Positions 17,401 through 23,345 of a stretch of DNA of 36,857 nucleotides are shown here, piece by piece. Below the pieces are notes generated by a model. That model was not told the DNA's origin and did not search any database. It saw only the letters and a list, made by a program, of their open reading frames with translations. Every line of letters starts with the position of its first letter. Position 1 is the first letter of the stretch. Position numbers and translations under genes: made by a program. This DNA is from Planctomycetales bacterium (GTDB lineage: Bacteria > Planctomycetota > JAKEIC01): contig JAKEIC010000061.1 in assembly GCA_022614695.1 (NCBI GenBank), positions 1 to 36,857 of the forward strand, written 5' to 3'.

Positions 17401-17839
17401 GGGTGACCGGCTGGTCGGCCTCCGCGAAGAAGTTCTCCGGGGCGGCCCCCTCGTTGAACTCGAAGTTCGCGTTGGTCCAGGAGAAGAGGTCGTAGATCTC
17501 CTCCTCGATCTGGATCCGGACCGCGTTCTCGATGTCCTTCGGGGTGACGAGTCCGAGCTCCGTGAGGGTCTCGCCGATGAGCCCTCCCGTCTCCTTCTGC
17601 CGGGTGAGCGCGCTCCGGAGGTCGTCGGGGCTGATCTTGCCGAGGCCGACGAGCATGTCGCCGAGCCGGCCCATCTTCTTCTCCCCCGAGGTGAGGAGCG
17701 AGACGCCGTCCCTGGTGAAGTGGATGTACTTCACCTGGTCGGACCCGCGGACCACGAGGGTCCCCTCCTGCCCGGTCATCGAGAGAGTCTGGAAGATGTC
17801 GGCCAGGCTGATGCTGTCGAGGTCGCCCTTGAGGCCCAA
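14405..17839 (-). CDS. DUF4388-TPR-TM-PEGA-PQQ propeller protein A
   Basis: 1144 residues, TTG start at 17839 with GAGGAG about six bases upstream. Order: DUF4388/PATAN domain (1-150) with the IEEEIYDLFSW motif shared with protein B; winged-helix-like stretch (190-240); TPRs (245-460); Pro-rich hinge AAAAPPPPPRRPGR then one membrane span (483-503); helical/coiled-coil region (510-695); PEGA domain (697-772; TEPQGAQLTLDG, AERLGYEPAERTV); PQQ-type propeller (775-1144). Predicted topology: regulatory domains inside, PEGA and propeller outside. It is the first gene of the six-gene minus-strand cluster. DUF4388 domains are linked to bacterial GTPase and Roadblock systems by frequent neighbourhood; direct binding is inference. 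Confidence 0.88.
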   Translation of the reverse strand: MGLKGDLDSISLADIFQTLSMTGQEGTLVVRGSDQVKYIHFTRDGVSLLTSGEKKMGRLGDMLVGLGKISPDDLRSALTRQKETGGLIGETLTELGLVTPKDIENAVRIQIEEEIYDLFSWTNANFEFNEGAAPENFFAEADQPVTRLTFNVNSLIMEAARRIDEWDAIEQQIASTKEIFVLDSPRSLEGEWSPQERLVLEALDGERNVDEVIDTTHVPKFEVCKFLARLVEEGRVKRAPIEHLLERGDARREAGDHPAALKFFERALAGKLRKTSDMAEVRQRMADSLVALGKKKEASEQFKALADLRAEAHDVEGAINFWQKVIDLNPLDLENKEKLISVYLENREHLDPDRSDVIRSIEYSLFKNGKALAMAFSYAGQVDKAKDVLKKLVDLTPSNLELRKTLVNIHLEANEKAEAVEELERMAALLVANRKFDELGEVYEKVLKVNPAREDIRKKLGLLQKQQVAAAAPPPPPRRPGRLLAGTLVLAVLVVGGAFGFWNFVKVPGDSAADLAKATELARTAEGFPESAPYPQIEAAFREAAAAYRALADRYSLTTHAGGWRARAETLDKTREERKSAWQAQCARLAKGARDQLDEIRGRMERFPWDDGAHERALEEARAGCEGNPAAAEVAKAIAAALLEIRNYLQDRRADLERGESAVKEGRLVEAWGALKRLWNDAPFQDRAPSLRRTVRFPVLVETEPQGAQLTLDGRPALGEDGKPAATPHLLRRGFGDLLAIRAERLGYEPAERTVKVDREAEARVTLKLRLRLYPLFWATAAPNSLEHPIAVTDQGPLALTEECRVQPLETTDRGVQPLGEATRLGAGGLADNPTGPPAIAGDVLVVSSRDGLVSARNIREGRPLWPARYDARGGGSARPVGSPCVDRGRRLAFVSTTAGRLHAIRLEDGQAAWVETIADGAELTPPVLCGDWVVVGVTKSGELRGLSAAEGLRAGAKPEPFVFRIGAPLRMAPLAYDGGLLVITAEGASSRLLLVDPPAGSGKGAQFRAQRPAASLPGEPAEPPVLSLDRSPPMLFVAVPRGSDKGLLIGWNLEDWNILWSTRRPGIEVGVGLRGAAIHGRSLYAAAGNRLHVYDLETGALRAEIELPAKEQVWTALSVAPSGHVFIVTRDERKVSRVYVVRE

Positions 17840-18094
17840 CGCGATCTCCTCTCGCGATAATCCGGGATGACGCGCTCGAAACCGTCAGTACACCAAAGGC
17901 CTACGACGCGCGCAAGCTGAACGACGGGGCGGGGAGCATCCGAGCCCACGGAGGCGCCGACCGACGGGACCCAGGGTGAGCGACCTCTCGCGGGGGCTCC
18001 ATCGGGTGCCGCGCCCACGCGACCGGGAGCGAGCCCCGGGTCCCCGAGGGAGGCGCCGATGGGTGCCGGTCGGGCTCGCTCGCCCCGCCGGGGG

Positions 18095-18682
18095 CTACCG
18101 CTCGGCGGCCGCCTCGCCCATGAGGTCGCCCCAGGCCCGGGAGATCTCCGCGCGGGCCGCGCGGTAGGCCTCGAGGTTCCCCCGCTCGCGGGGCGAGAGG
18201 TCCGGGCGGCCCGGGGGAAGTTCGGGCTCCGTCTCGGGCTCGGGGGCGAGGTCGGGACGGCCGTGCGCCGCCAGGGTCTCGCCGGCGCGCGTGCGCGCCT
18301 GGGCCCGCCCCTCGGCCTCCGCGTCCCAGCGGGTGAGCTCGCGGTCCAGGCGGCGCGCGAGCCCCAGCTCCGCCGCGACGGCGAGGGCCCGGGCGGGCAC
18401 CGTCCCGAGGCGGTCGCACGCGGGGCGGACGATCCGGGGGTTCCGGGCGGCCAGCGTCACGAACTCGAGGATCCCCTGCCCCCGGGGAACCTCCGCGCGC
18501 AGCGACTCGCGGTCGGCGGCGAGCTCCCCGCACAGGCGGTCGAAGAGCGCGAGGTCCTCGGGCCCGAGCGTCCGCGGCGGGACCTGGAGCGGGCCCTCCT
18601 CCGTGAGGGCGCCGCGCCACGCGACGACGGCCCCGACCGAGGCGGCGGCGACCAGGACGAGGAGCCAGACCCAGCGGGGCAC
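18095..18682 (-). CDS. Hypothetical membrane-anchored protein of the pilin operon
   Basis: 195 residues from a GTG start: an N-terminal hydrophobic anchor (WVWLLVLVAAASVGAVVAW), then a soluble Arg/Glu/Ala-rich, probably helical domain ending with a Pro/Glu-rich linker. There is no recognised family. It lies 10 bases after the pilin-like gene on the same strand, so it is likely the last gene of the sigma-54-driven minor-pilin operon and could be an accessory assembly or periplasmic protein. The 255 bases that follow (17840-18094) hold the 5' region of protein A and nothing else I can identify. Confidence 0.6.
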   Translation of the reverse strand: MPRWVWLLVLVAAASVGAVVAWRGALTEEGPLQVPPRTLGPEDLALFDRLCGELAADRESLRAEVPRGQGILEFVTLAARNPRIVRPACDRLGTVPARALAVAAELGLARRLDRELTRWDAEAEGRAQARTRAGETLAAHGRPDLAPEPETEPELPPGRPDLSPRERGNLEAYRAARAEISRAWGDLMGEAAAER

Positions 18683-18692
18683 GGACCCCAGG

Positions 18693-20069
18693 TTAGTTCC
18701 GGGGCTGCACCTTCGTCCAGACCACCTCGCCCGCGCTGAGCGTGCTGCCGCCCTCGGTGATGACCTTGTCGAGGTGGGCCGTCACGCGGACGGTGTTCTG
18801 GTCGGTCGGGATCTCGAGGCCCGACGGGTTGTTCGTCGCGTCGTAGGGGCAGTTGAGCGCCGTGTCGAAGGCGATGTCGGTCACCCGCGCGGCGATCGTC
18901 GTGGGGCTCCTCCCCGTCACCTGCACGGTCTTCACGTAGGCCGGCGACGAGGCGACCGAGCCGTACTGGTTGTTGACGGCGACGACGAGGTCCCCGGTCT
19001 TGCGGTCAATCGAGATCGAGAAGTCTATGGCGCGGCCGCTCGGCCCGGTGCCCTTCTTCGAGTACACGATGAACGAGGGCCCGTTCGTCGTCGGCTGGAC
19101 GATGTCCAGAGTCTCGTCGGAGGCGTCCGCCCCCGTGATGCCGGTGATGAAATCATAGCAGCCGTCGTCCGTGCGGCCGTCCGCGTCCGCGTCGAGGAGG
19201 TCGAGGAGCGTCGGTTTCCCGGCCGGCTTGTTGGTGTTGAAGGCGCCGAAGGAGGGCCCCGTCCCGGAGGTCGTCGTGGTCGTGACGCCCGGCGAGGCGA
19301 CCGCGATCAGGGCGTCGAGGGTCGCGTTGTCCCCCCGGACGAGGTCGTCAATGTAGAACACGTATCGGCGCAGCTCCATCACGTTCGCTCCGGTCGCGTA
19401 GGTGGCGTAGAAGACGAGCCCCTGCCAGTCGGGTGACACGTCGGCCCCGTCAATCGAGACGAACTGCCCGCGGGAGTTGCGGGCCGTGGCGAACAGGATG
19501 GCCCCGACGTGGGCCTGGGCGAGCGTGTTGCTCGGGACGGAGTGCTTCTCGGCGCACGGGGCCCCGGCGGGCCCGAGCCCGAGCCACATCCTCCCCATCA
19601 CCGTGGGGACGACCCCGCCGAAGCCGGACGTGAGGCTGGTGCCCGTGAAACTCCCCGTCTGGAGCCGCACGAGCCGCGCGAGCCGCACACTCGGGTTGAT
19701 CTCGTTCCCGCCCGAGGGGGTCCCGTTCCAGACGAAGGGGCAGTACTGGTCGGTGCAGCTGACCACGTCGGGCTCGGTCGCCCCCGTCGCGGACGAGGTG
19801 GACGGGAGCTGGATGTAGTTCCGCACCTCGCCCGAGCCGCTCACCTTGCTCTTGTAGCCCGCGACCATCAGGGCGATCGAGGACTCGCGGATCTCGCGGG
19901 TCACCTCGTCGAGGACCTTCCGCCCGCGCTCGCCGATGTCGGTCCGGACGGCCGTCTCGCGGATCCCGCGCTGCGCCTGCGTGAGGACCCCGAGGGCCGC
20001 GAGCGAGAGGATCGCGAACAGGATCCCCACGATCATCACCTCGATCAGCGTGAAGCCGCGGTTCCGCAT
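18693..20069 (-). CDS. Type IV pilus-type minor pilin / pseudopilin (PilW/GspJ-like)
   Basis: 458 residues with start ATG 20069. A class III prepilin leader MRNRG|FTLIEVMIVGILFAIL: Gly-1/Phe+1 cleavage site, Glu at +5 and a hydrophobic N-terminal helix, the substrate of the prepilin peptidase. The large globular C-terminal part is rich in Ser, Thr, Gly and Asn and has no family signature I can name; Cys pairs such as CTDQYC could form a disulfide outside the cell. The gene starts 2 bases after the preceding prepilin gene. The size and order (PilV-like then PilW-like) suggest a minor pilin that primes pilus or type II secretion pseudopilus assembly. Confidence 0.82.
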   Translation of the reverse strand: MRNRGFTLIEVMIVGILFAILSLAALGVLTQAQRGIRETAVRTDIGERGRKVLDEVTREIRESSIALMVAGYKSKVSGSGEVRNYIQLPSTSSATGATEPDVVSCTDQYCPFVWNGTPSGGNEINPSVRLARLVRLQTGSFTGTSLTSGFGGVVPTVMGRMWLGLGPAGAPCAEKHSVPSNTLAQAHVGAILFATARNSRGQFVSIDGADVSPDWQGLVFYATYATGANVMELRRYVFYIDDLVRGDNATLDALIAVASPGVTTTTTSGTGPSFGAFNTNKPAGKPTLLDLLDADADGRTDDGCYDFITGITGADASDETLDIVQPTTNGPSFIVYSKKGTGPSGRAIDFSISIDRKTGDLVVAVNNQYGSVASSPAYVKTVQVTGRSPTTIAARVTDIAFDTALNCPYDATNNPSGLEIPTDQNTVRVTAHLDKVITEGGSTLSAGEVVWTKVQPRN

Positions 20070-20071
20070 GG

Positions 20072-20734
20072 CTACCTCCGCTTGGCGAGCAGCGTGCTCA
20101 CCTGCATCTCCCGGGACCCGGACCCCGAACGCCAGTTCACGCGGACGGTGACCGGGACGAGGACGTAGTCGGCGTTGCCGTCCGTGTCGTTGTCCGTCGT
20201 CGTGTCGGTGCGGTTGTTCGGGTTGTTGTCCCCGTTCAGGTCGAGGGCGTTCCCGGTCCCGTCGAGTCCCACCCGCCGGGAGGCGGGCGTGTTCTCGGTC
20301 TCGTTGGTGAAGAAGACGATCCGACCCACGATCCCGTCCGAGTCGGGGTCGCCCTCGTTCGGCTCCGCGACCGCGTTCCCGTTCAAGTCGTTCCAGGCCG
20401 CGGCCGGGTTCAAGCCCGTCACCTGGAAGGAGTCCCAGGGGAGCCCGGTCGCCGGGTTGTTCCCGGCCTGGCGGTAGTGCGCGACGAGAGGCAGCGCGCC
20501 CCCCGGGTTCGTCAGGTCGCAATAGAAGGGGTAGTTCCGGAGCTCCTCCGTCTTGTCCTTGATGGCGTTCATCGCGAGGGTCGTCTCGCGGTTGGTCTGC
20601 TGGAGCCGCGTGGCAGCCGTGAGCGTGGAGAGGAGGCCCACGACGGCGATGGCGAGCAGCGCCGCGCCGACCATCACCTCGATCAGGGTGAACCCCGAGG
20701 ACCCCGAGGCTCGACGGTTCCCGATCTTCGTCAC
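20072..20734 (-). CDS. Prepilin, PilV-like minor pilin
   Basis: 220 residues, GTG start with GGAGG eight bases upstream. Prepilin leader with a cleavable Gly14|Phe15 (SSG|FTLIEVMVGAALLAIAVVGLL) and Glu at +5, as in PilV/GspI-type minor pilins. The globular domain carries two Asp/Asn-rich stretches, DLNGNAVAEPNEGDPDSDG and DLNGDNNPNNRTD, which resemble calcium-binding loops of the EF-hand/dockerin kind. The start codon overlaps the stop of an 18-codon upstream ORF as GTGA (20731-20734). A near-consensus sigma-54 promoter lies at 20826-20841, so expression should depend on RpoN and an activator. Confidence 0.83.
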   Translation of the reverse strand: MTKIGNRRASGSSGFTLIEVMVGAALLAIAVVGLLSTLTAATRLQQTNRETTLAMNAIKDKTEELRNYPFYCDLTNPGGALPLVAHYRQAGNNPATGLPWDSFQVTGLNPAAAWNDLNGNAVAEPNEGDPDSDGIVGRIVFFTNETENTPASRRVGLDGTGNALDLNGDNNPNNRTDTTTDNDTDGNADYVLVPVTVRVNWRSGSGSREMQVSTLLAKRR

Positions 20735-20787
20735 GTCCGACCTCCCGCGTCCGTCACTCGTTCCCAGCGGACGCTCAGGCGCGCCAT
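20731..20787 (-). CDS. 18-codon leader ORF coupled to the PilV-like gene
   Basis: ATG at 20787 with GAGG five bases upstream; the stop TGA overlaps the GTG of the PilV-like gene. The product would be MARLSVRWERVTDAGGRT. It is the first start codon after the predicted sigma-54 transcription start (~20815). It could be a translated leader feeding ribosomes into the pilin gene. No homology is claimed. Confidence 0.45.
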   Translation of the reverse strand: MARLSVRWERVTDAGGRT

Positions 20788-20825
20788 GTTATCCTCGTGC
20801 GCCGCGCGCCGCCAGGAGTCGCCAG

Positions 20826-20841
20826 AGCAACGGGCGTGCCC
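20826..20841 (-). promoter_or_regulatory. Sigma-54 (-24/-12) promoter of the minor-pilin operon
   Basis: On the minus strand GGGCACGCCCGTTGCT matches the YTGGCACG-N4-TTGCW consensus at every conserved position except the T before the first GG. The -24 GG and -12 GC are correctly ten bases apart. Transcription would begin near 20815, followed by the leader ORF Shine-Dalgarno site and ATG. A sigma-54 activator is encoded immediately upstream. Confidence 0.72.
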
Positions 20842-20861
20842 GGGATGTCTCGGGCATCCCG
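20841..20861. promoter_or_regulatory. Inverted repeat next to the sigma-54 promoter
   Basis: CGGGATG (20841-20847) and CATCCCG (20855-20861) form a 7-base inverted repeat with a 7-base centre, directly upstream of the -24 element. It could be the terminator hairpin of the activator gene ending at 20924 or a regulator-binding site. It is close to the promoter for a classical enhancer site. Confidence 0.35.
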
Positions 20862-20923
20862 AGGTGTCCCGGACGCAAGGTGTAACGTCTCGATGCGGGG
20901 GCGGTCGGAACCGCTTCGGGCCG

Positions 20924-21979
20924 TTACGGGCCGGGATCCTCCTTCTTCGGGACCTGGATCCCGTACTCGCCGATCTTGCGATCGAGCGTGGGACGCGAGA
21001 TGTCGAGGAGCCGGCTCGCGTGGGCCTTGTTCCCCCGGGTCGCGCGGAGCACGGCCTCGATGTGACGCTTCTCCATCTCGCGGAGGGTCAGGACCTCGCC
21101 GAGCGGCGCGACGTCGGCCATCGGGGCCGGCCCCGCGGAGGCCGGCGACGCGGGCAGCGGGCGCCCGTCCCCGAAGAGGCCGAGGAAGCGGCTGTCGGCC
21201 ACGATGCGCTCCTCGGCGAAGGCGAGGACCGCCGCCGAGAGGACGCTCTTCAGCTCGCGGACGTTCCCGGGCCAGGGGTAGGCCCGGAGACTCCCGAGGG
21301 CGTCCGGGGCGAGGGTCTTGGCGGGCCGTCCGAACTTCCGGGCGGCCTCGGCGAGGAAGTGGGAGGCCAGATCCTCGAGGTCCTCGGGCCGCTCGCGCAG
21401 CGGCGGGACACGCAGGAGGACCCCCCGCAACCTGTAGTAGAGGTCCTGCCGGAATCGCCCCGCCGCGATCGCCGCCGAGAGGTCCTGGTTCGTCGCGCAG
21501 AGAAGACGCACGTCGGCCGCGAGCGTGCGCTCTCCTCCGACCCGCTCGAATTGGCCGTACTCGACGACCCGGAGGATCTTCGCCTGGGCGGGGGGAGCGA
21601 GGTCCCCGATTTCGTCGAGGAAGAGGGTCCCCCCGTCGGCCATCTCGAACTTCCCGCGACGCTCCCGGTCGGCGCTCGTGAAGGCCCCCCGCTCGTGGCC
21701 GAACAGCTCCGACTCGAGCAGCGTCTCGGGGATGGCCGAGCAGTTCACCGAGACGAAGGACTTCCCCGCCCGGGCGCTCGCGGTGTGGATCGCCTGGGCG
21801 ATCAGGTTCTTGCCGGTCCCGTTCTCGCCCAGGATCAGGACGGGGATGTCGTGCGGTGCCGACTCCCTCGCGAGGCGGAGGCACTCGAGCATGCCCCGGT
21901 TCCGGGTCCGGAGGGTCTCGAACGTGACCGCCTGGGACCGGTACTGGTCGCTGATGGTGAGGGGGTCGGGATCGTCCAT
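20924..21979 (-). CDS. Sigma-54-dependent transcriptional activator (no receiver domain)
   Basis: 351 residues. A short N-terminal ~30 residues replaces a receiver or GAF domain. The AAA+ domain has Walker A GENGTGKN (51-58), the sigma-54 contact loop GAFTSA (98-103; GAFTGA is usual), Walker B GTLFLDEIGDL (117-127) and the Arg-finger region FRQDLYYRLRG (176-186). A linker leads to a C-terminal Fis-type helix-turn-helix (KAHASRLLDISRPTLDRKI, ~320-338). Such proteins remodel RpoN holoenzyme at -24/-12 promoters. The only such promoter I see here is the minor-pilin one just downstream, the probable target. The missing sensor suggests control by partner proteins or synthesis. TATAAT 8 bases before the ATG suggests a leaderless mRNA. 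Confidence 0.9.
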   Translation of the reverse strand: MDDPDPLTISDQYRSQAVTFETLRTRNRGMLECLRLARESAPHDIPVLILGENGTGKNLIAQAIHTASARAGKSFVSVNCSAIPETLLESELFGHERGAFTSADRERRGKFEMADGGTLFLDEIGDLAPPAQAKILRVVEYGQFERVGGERTLAADVRLLCATNQDLSAAIAAGRFRQDLYYRLRGVLLRVPPLRERPEDLEDLASHFLAEAARKFGRPAKTLAPDALGSLRAYPWPGNVRELKSVLSAAVLAFAEERIVADSRFLGLFGDGRPLPASPASAGPAPMADVAPLGEVLTLREMEKRHIEAVLRATRGNKAHASRLLDISRPTLDRKIGEYGIQVPKKEDPGP

Positions 21980-21987
21980 CCGGGAGG

Positions 21988-21993
21988 ATTATA
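21988..21993 (-). promoter_or_regulatory. -10 element of the activator gene, leaderless type
   Basis: A perfect TATAAT on the minus strand ends 8 bases before the ATG (21979). The bases between (CCTCCCGG) are not a Shine-Dalgarno site. The -35 region is weak. Confidence 0.5.
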
Positions 21994-22002
21994 GGGCTCG
22001 CC

Positions 22003-22032
22003 TTGCGGCGCGGCTTCCGAGGCTGCTATCCT
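22003..22032 (+). promoter_or_regulatory. Putative promoter of the small Cys-pair protein gene
   Basis: TTGCGG (22003-22008), an 18-base spacer and TATCCT (22027-22032), 17 bases before the ATG at 22050, in the 70-base divergent region. No Shine-Dalgarno site precedes the ATG. Confidence 0.35.
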
Positions 22033-22049
22033 CCCGCCCCCGCGTCGCC

Positions 22050-22361
22050 ATGTTCCCCTCGTGCGACCTCTGCCGCGCCGAGATCCTCCCGGGCCGCGAC
22101 ATCCGCTACGAGGTCTCGATCCGGGTCCGCGCCCACTGCGACCCGGGGCCGCCCCCCGGGCCGGGGACCGAGTTCGCGGAGCCGGCCAGCCCGGAGGAGA
22201 TCCAGGGCGCCCTCGACCTCATCGGGTCGCTCGATGTCGGGGAGATCCTCGAGCGGCTCCAGAGGACACTCCGGGTGAGCCTCTGCGCCGCCTGCCACGG
22301 GGCCTACCTGCAGGCCCCGCACTCCGGCAGCCGCGCCCGGCCGGCGGCGAGGCTCGACTAG
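22050..22361 (+). CDS. Small Cys-pair (putative zinc-binding) protein
   Basis: 103 residues from ATG 22050. It begins MFPSCDLCRAEI, a CxxC pair, and has a second pair CAAC (CxxCH) near residue 80, so one zinc site could be built from the two knuckles. Between them is an acidic, helical stretch (EEIQGALDLIGSLDVGEILERLQ). It matches no family I recognise and may be a protein-protein adaptor. Its TAG stop overlaps the TAG stop of the convergent FHA gene within one CTAG. The longer upstream frame is a shadow of the activator gene. Confidence 0.65.
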   Translation: MFPSCDLCRAEILPGRDIRYEVSIRVRAHCDPGPPPGPGTEFAEPASPEEIQGALDLIGSLDVGEILERLQRTLRVSLCAACHGAYLQAPHSGSRARPAARLD

Positions 22362-23281
22362 ATTCGCCCGGGCTTCCCGCCCGGCGGGAGCGGCGTGCCG
22401 CCCGGGGGGGTGTCCTCGCCCGGGAGCGGCGGGGGTGTCTCGGGAGAGAAGCCGAGCCCGCCGTAGATCGTCGCGGCCTGGAACACGTCCGCGGGACACT
22501 TCACGAGGGTGACCTCGCTCCCGGACTCGTTGAACTCGACCAGGTCCACGCTCCGGACCATGAGCATGATGCCGAGCCCGCCCGGGCGGCCGGCCTCGTA
22601 GCGGGCCCGCGCCACCCGGACGGCGTCCCCCGATCGCCCGACCGATAGGGCGTGGCGGAAGTCGAATCCCGTCCCTTCGTCGCGGACGCGGGCGACCACC
22701 CGGTTCTCCGACCGCTGGAGCCGGAGCGCGATGCGCTTGCCCTCGTCGCCCTGGTTCCCGTGGCGATGGGCGTTCGTGAGGGCTTCGAGGAGGGAGAGGT
22801 GGAGGTGCTGCGCGTCGCGCTCGGCGAGGCACGAAGCGCGCAGGAGCCGTCGGAGGGCGTCCCCCACCCTCTCGACGGCCTCGAGCCGGGACGGCATCCA
22901 CAACTCGACATCGCGCGCGCTCTCCCAGGAGCCGGCGGGGAGCGGTCCCGACTCGGGGAGCTCGACCGTGCGCTCCGGGTCGGTCGCGAGCGTCTCGTGG
23001 GTGAAGACGAAGAGCGAGTTCCCGACCGTCACCAGGTCGCCCTCGACGAGGGCGGCCCGGGCGGTCTTGCGGTGGTTCACCATGATCCCGTTGGCGCTCC
23101 CGAGGTCGGCCACCACGTACCGGTCCCCCTCGCGGATCACCACGGCGTGCTCGCGCGAGACCAGGGGGTCGGCGAGGAGCACGTCGGCGTTGCGGCTCCG
23201 GCCGACGAGGGTCCTCTCCTTGAGCTCGTGGGACTCGACGACCTTGTTCGCGACAACAAGCTTGAGAGCGGCCACGGGCAC
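22358..23281 (-). CDS. FHA domain fused to RsbW-like histidine-kinase-type ATPase
   Basis: 307 residues. N-terminal FHA domain (~22-95): VGRSRNADV, SREHAVV, LGSANGIMVN, which binds phosphothreonine peptides. Then a GHKL/HATPase domain of the anti-sigma-factor type (~120-265): N-box EALTNAHRHG (166-175), G1 DEGTGFD (201-207), G2 GRPGGLGIML (231-240). A Pro/Gly-rich tail follows. RsbW/SpoIIAB relatives phosphorylate anti-sigma-factor antagonists and bind sigma factors; here the FHA domain would make this depend on Ser/Thr kinase signalling. No sigma factor, antagonist or kinase gene is in the window. GTG start with a -10 nine bases upstream. Confidence 0.85.
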   Translation of the reverse strand: MPVAALKLVVANKVVESHELKERTLVGRSRNADVLLADPLVSREHAVVIREGDRYVVADLGSANGIMVNHRKTARAALVEGDLVTVGNSLFVFTHETLATDPERTVELPESGPLPAGSWESARDVELWMPSRLEAVERVGDALRRLLRASCLAERDAQHLHLSLLEALTNAHRHGNQGDEGKRIALRLQRSENRVVARVRDEGTGFDFRHALSVGRSGDAVRVARARYEAGRPGGLGIMLMVRSVDLVEFNESGSEVTLVKCPADVFQAATIYGGLGFSPETPPPLPGEDTPPGGTPLPPGGKPGRI

Positions 23282-23290
23282 CCGGCGCTC

Positions 23291-23318
23291 ATCCTACCGG
23301 GGACGGCACCGCGCACAA
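23291..23318 (-). promoter_or_regulatory. Promoter of the FHA-ATPase gene, leaderless type
   Basis: TTGTGC (23313-23318), a 16-base spacer and TAGGAT (23291-23296), ending 9 bases before the GTG (23281), with no Shine-Dalgarno site. Confidence 0.42.
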
Positions 23319-23345
23319 CCGGACCCTATACTCCGCGGGATCGCC

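Noticed and set aside
14561..17860. 1099-residue plus-strand open frame opposite protein A
   Set aside because: Same mirror effect; no motif, and it spans the whole opposite gene including its start region.
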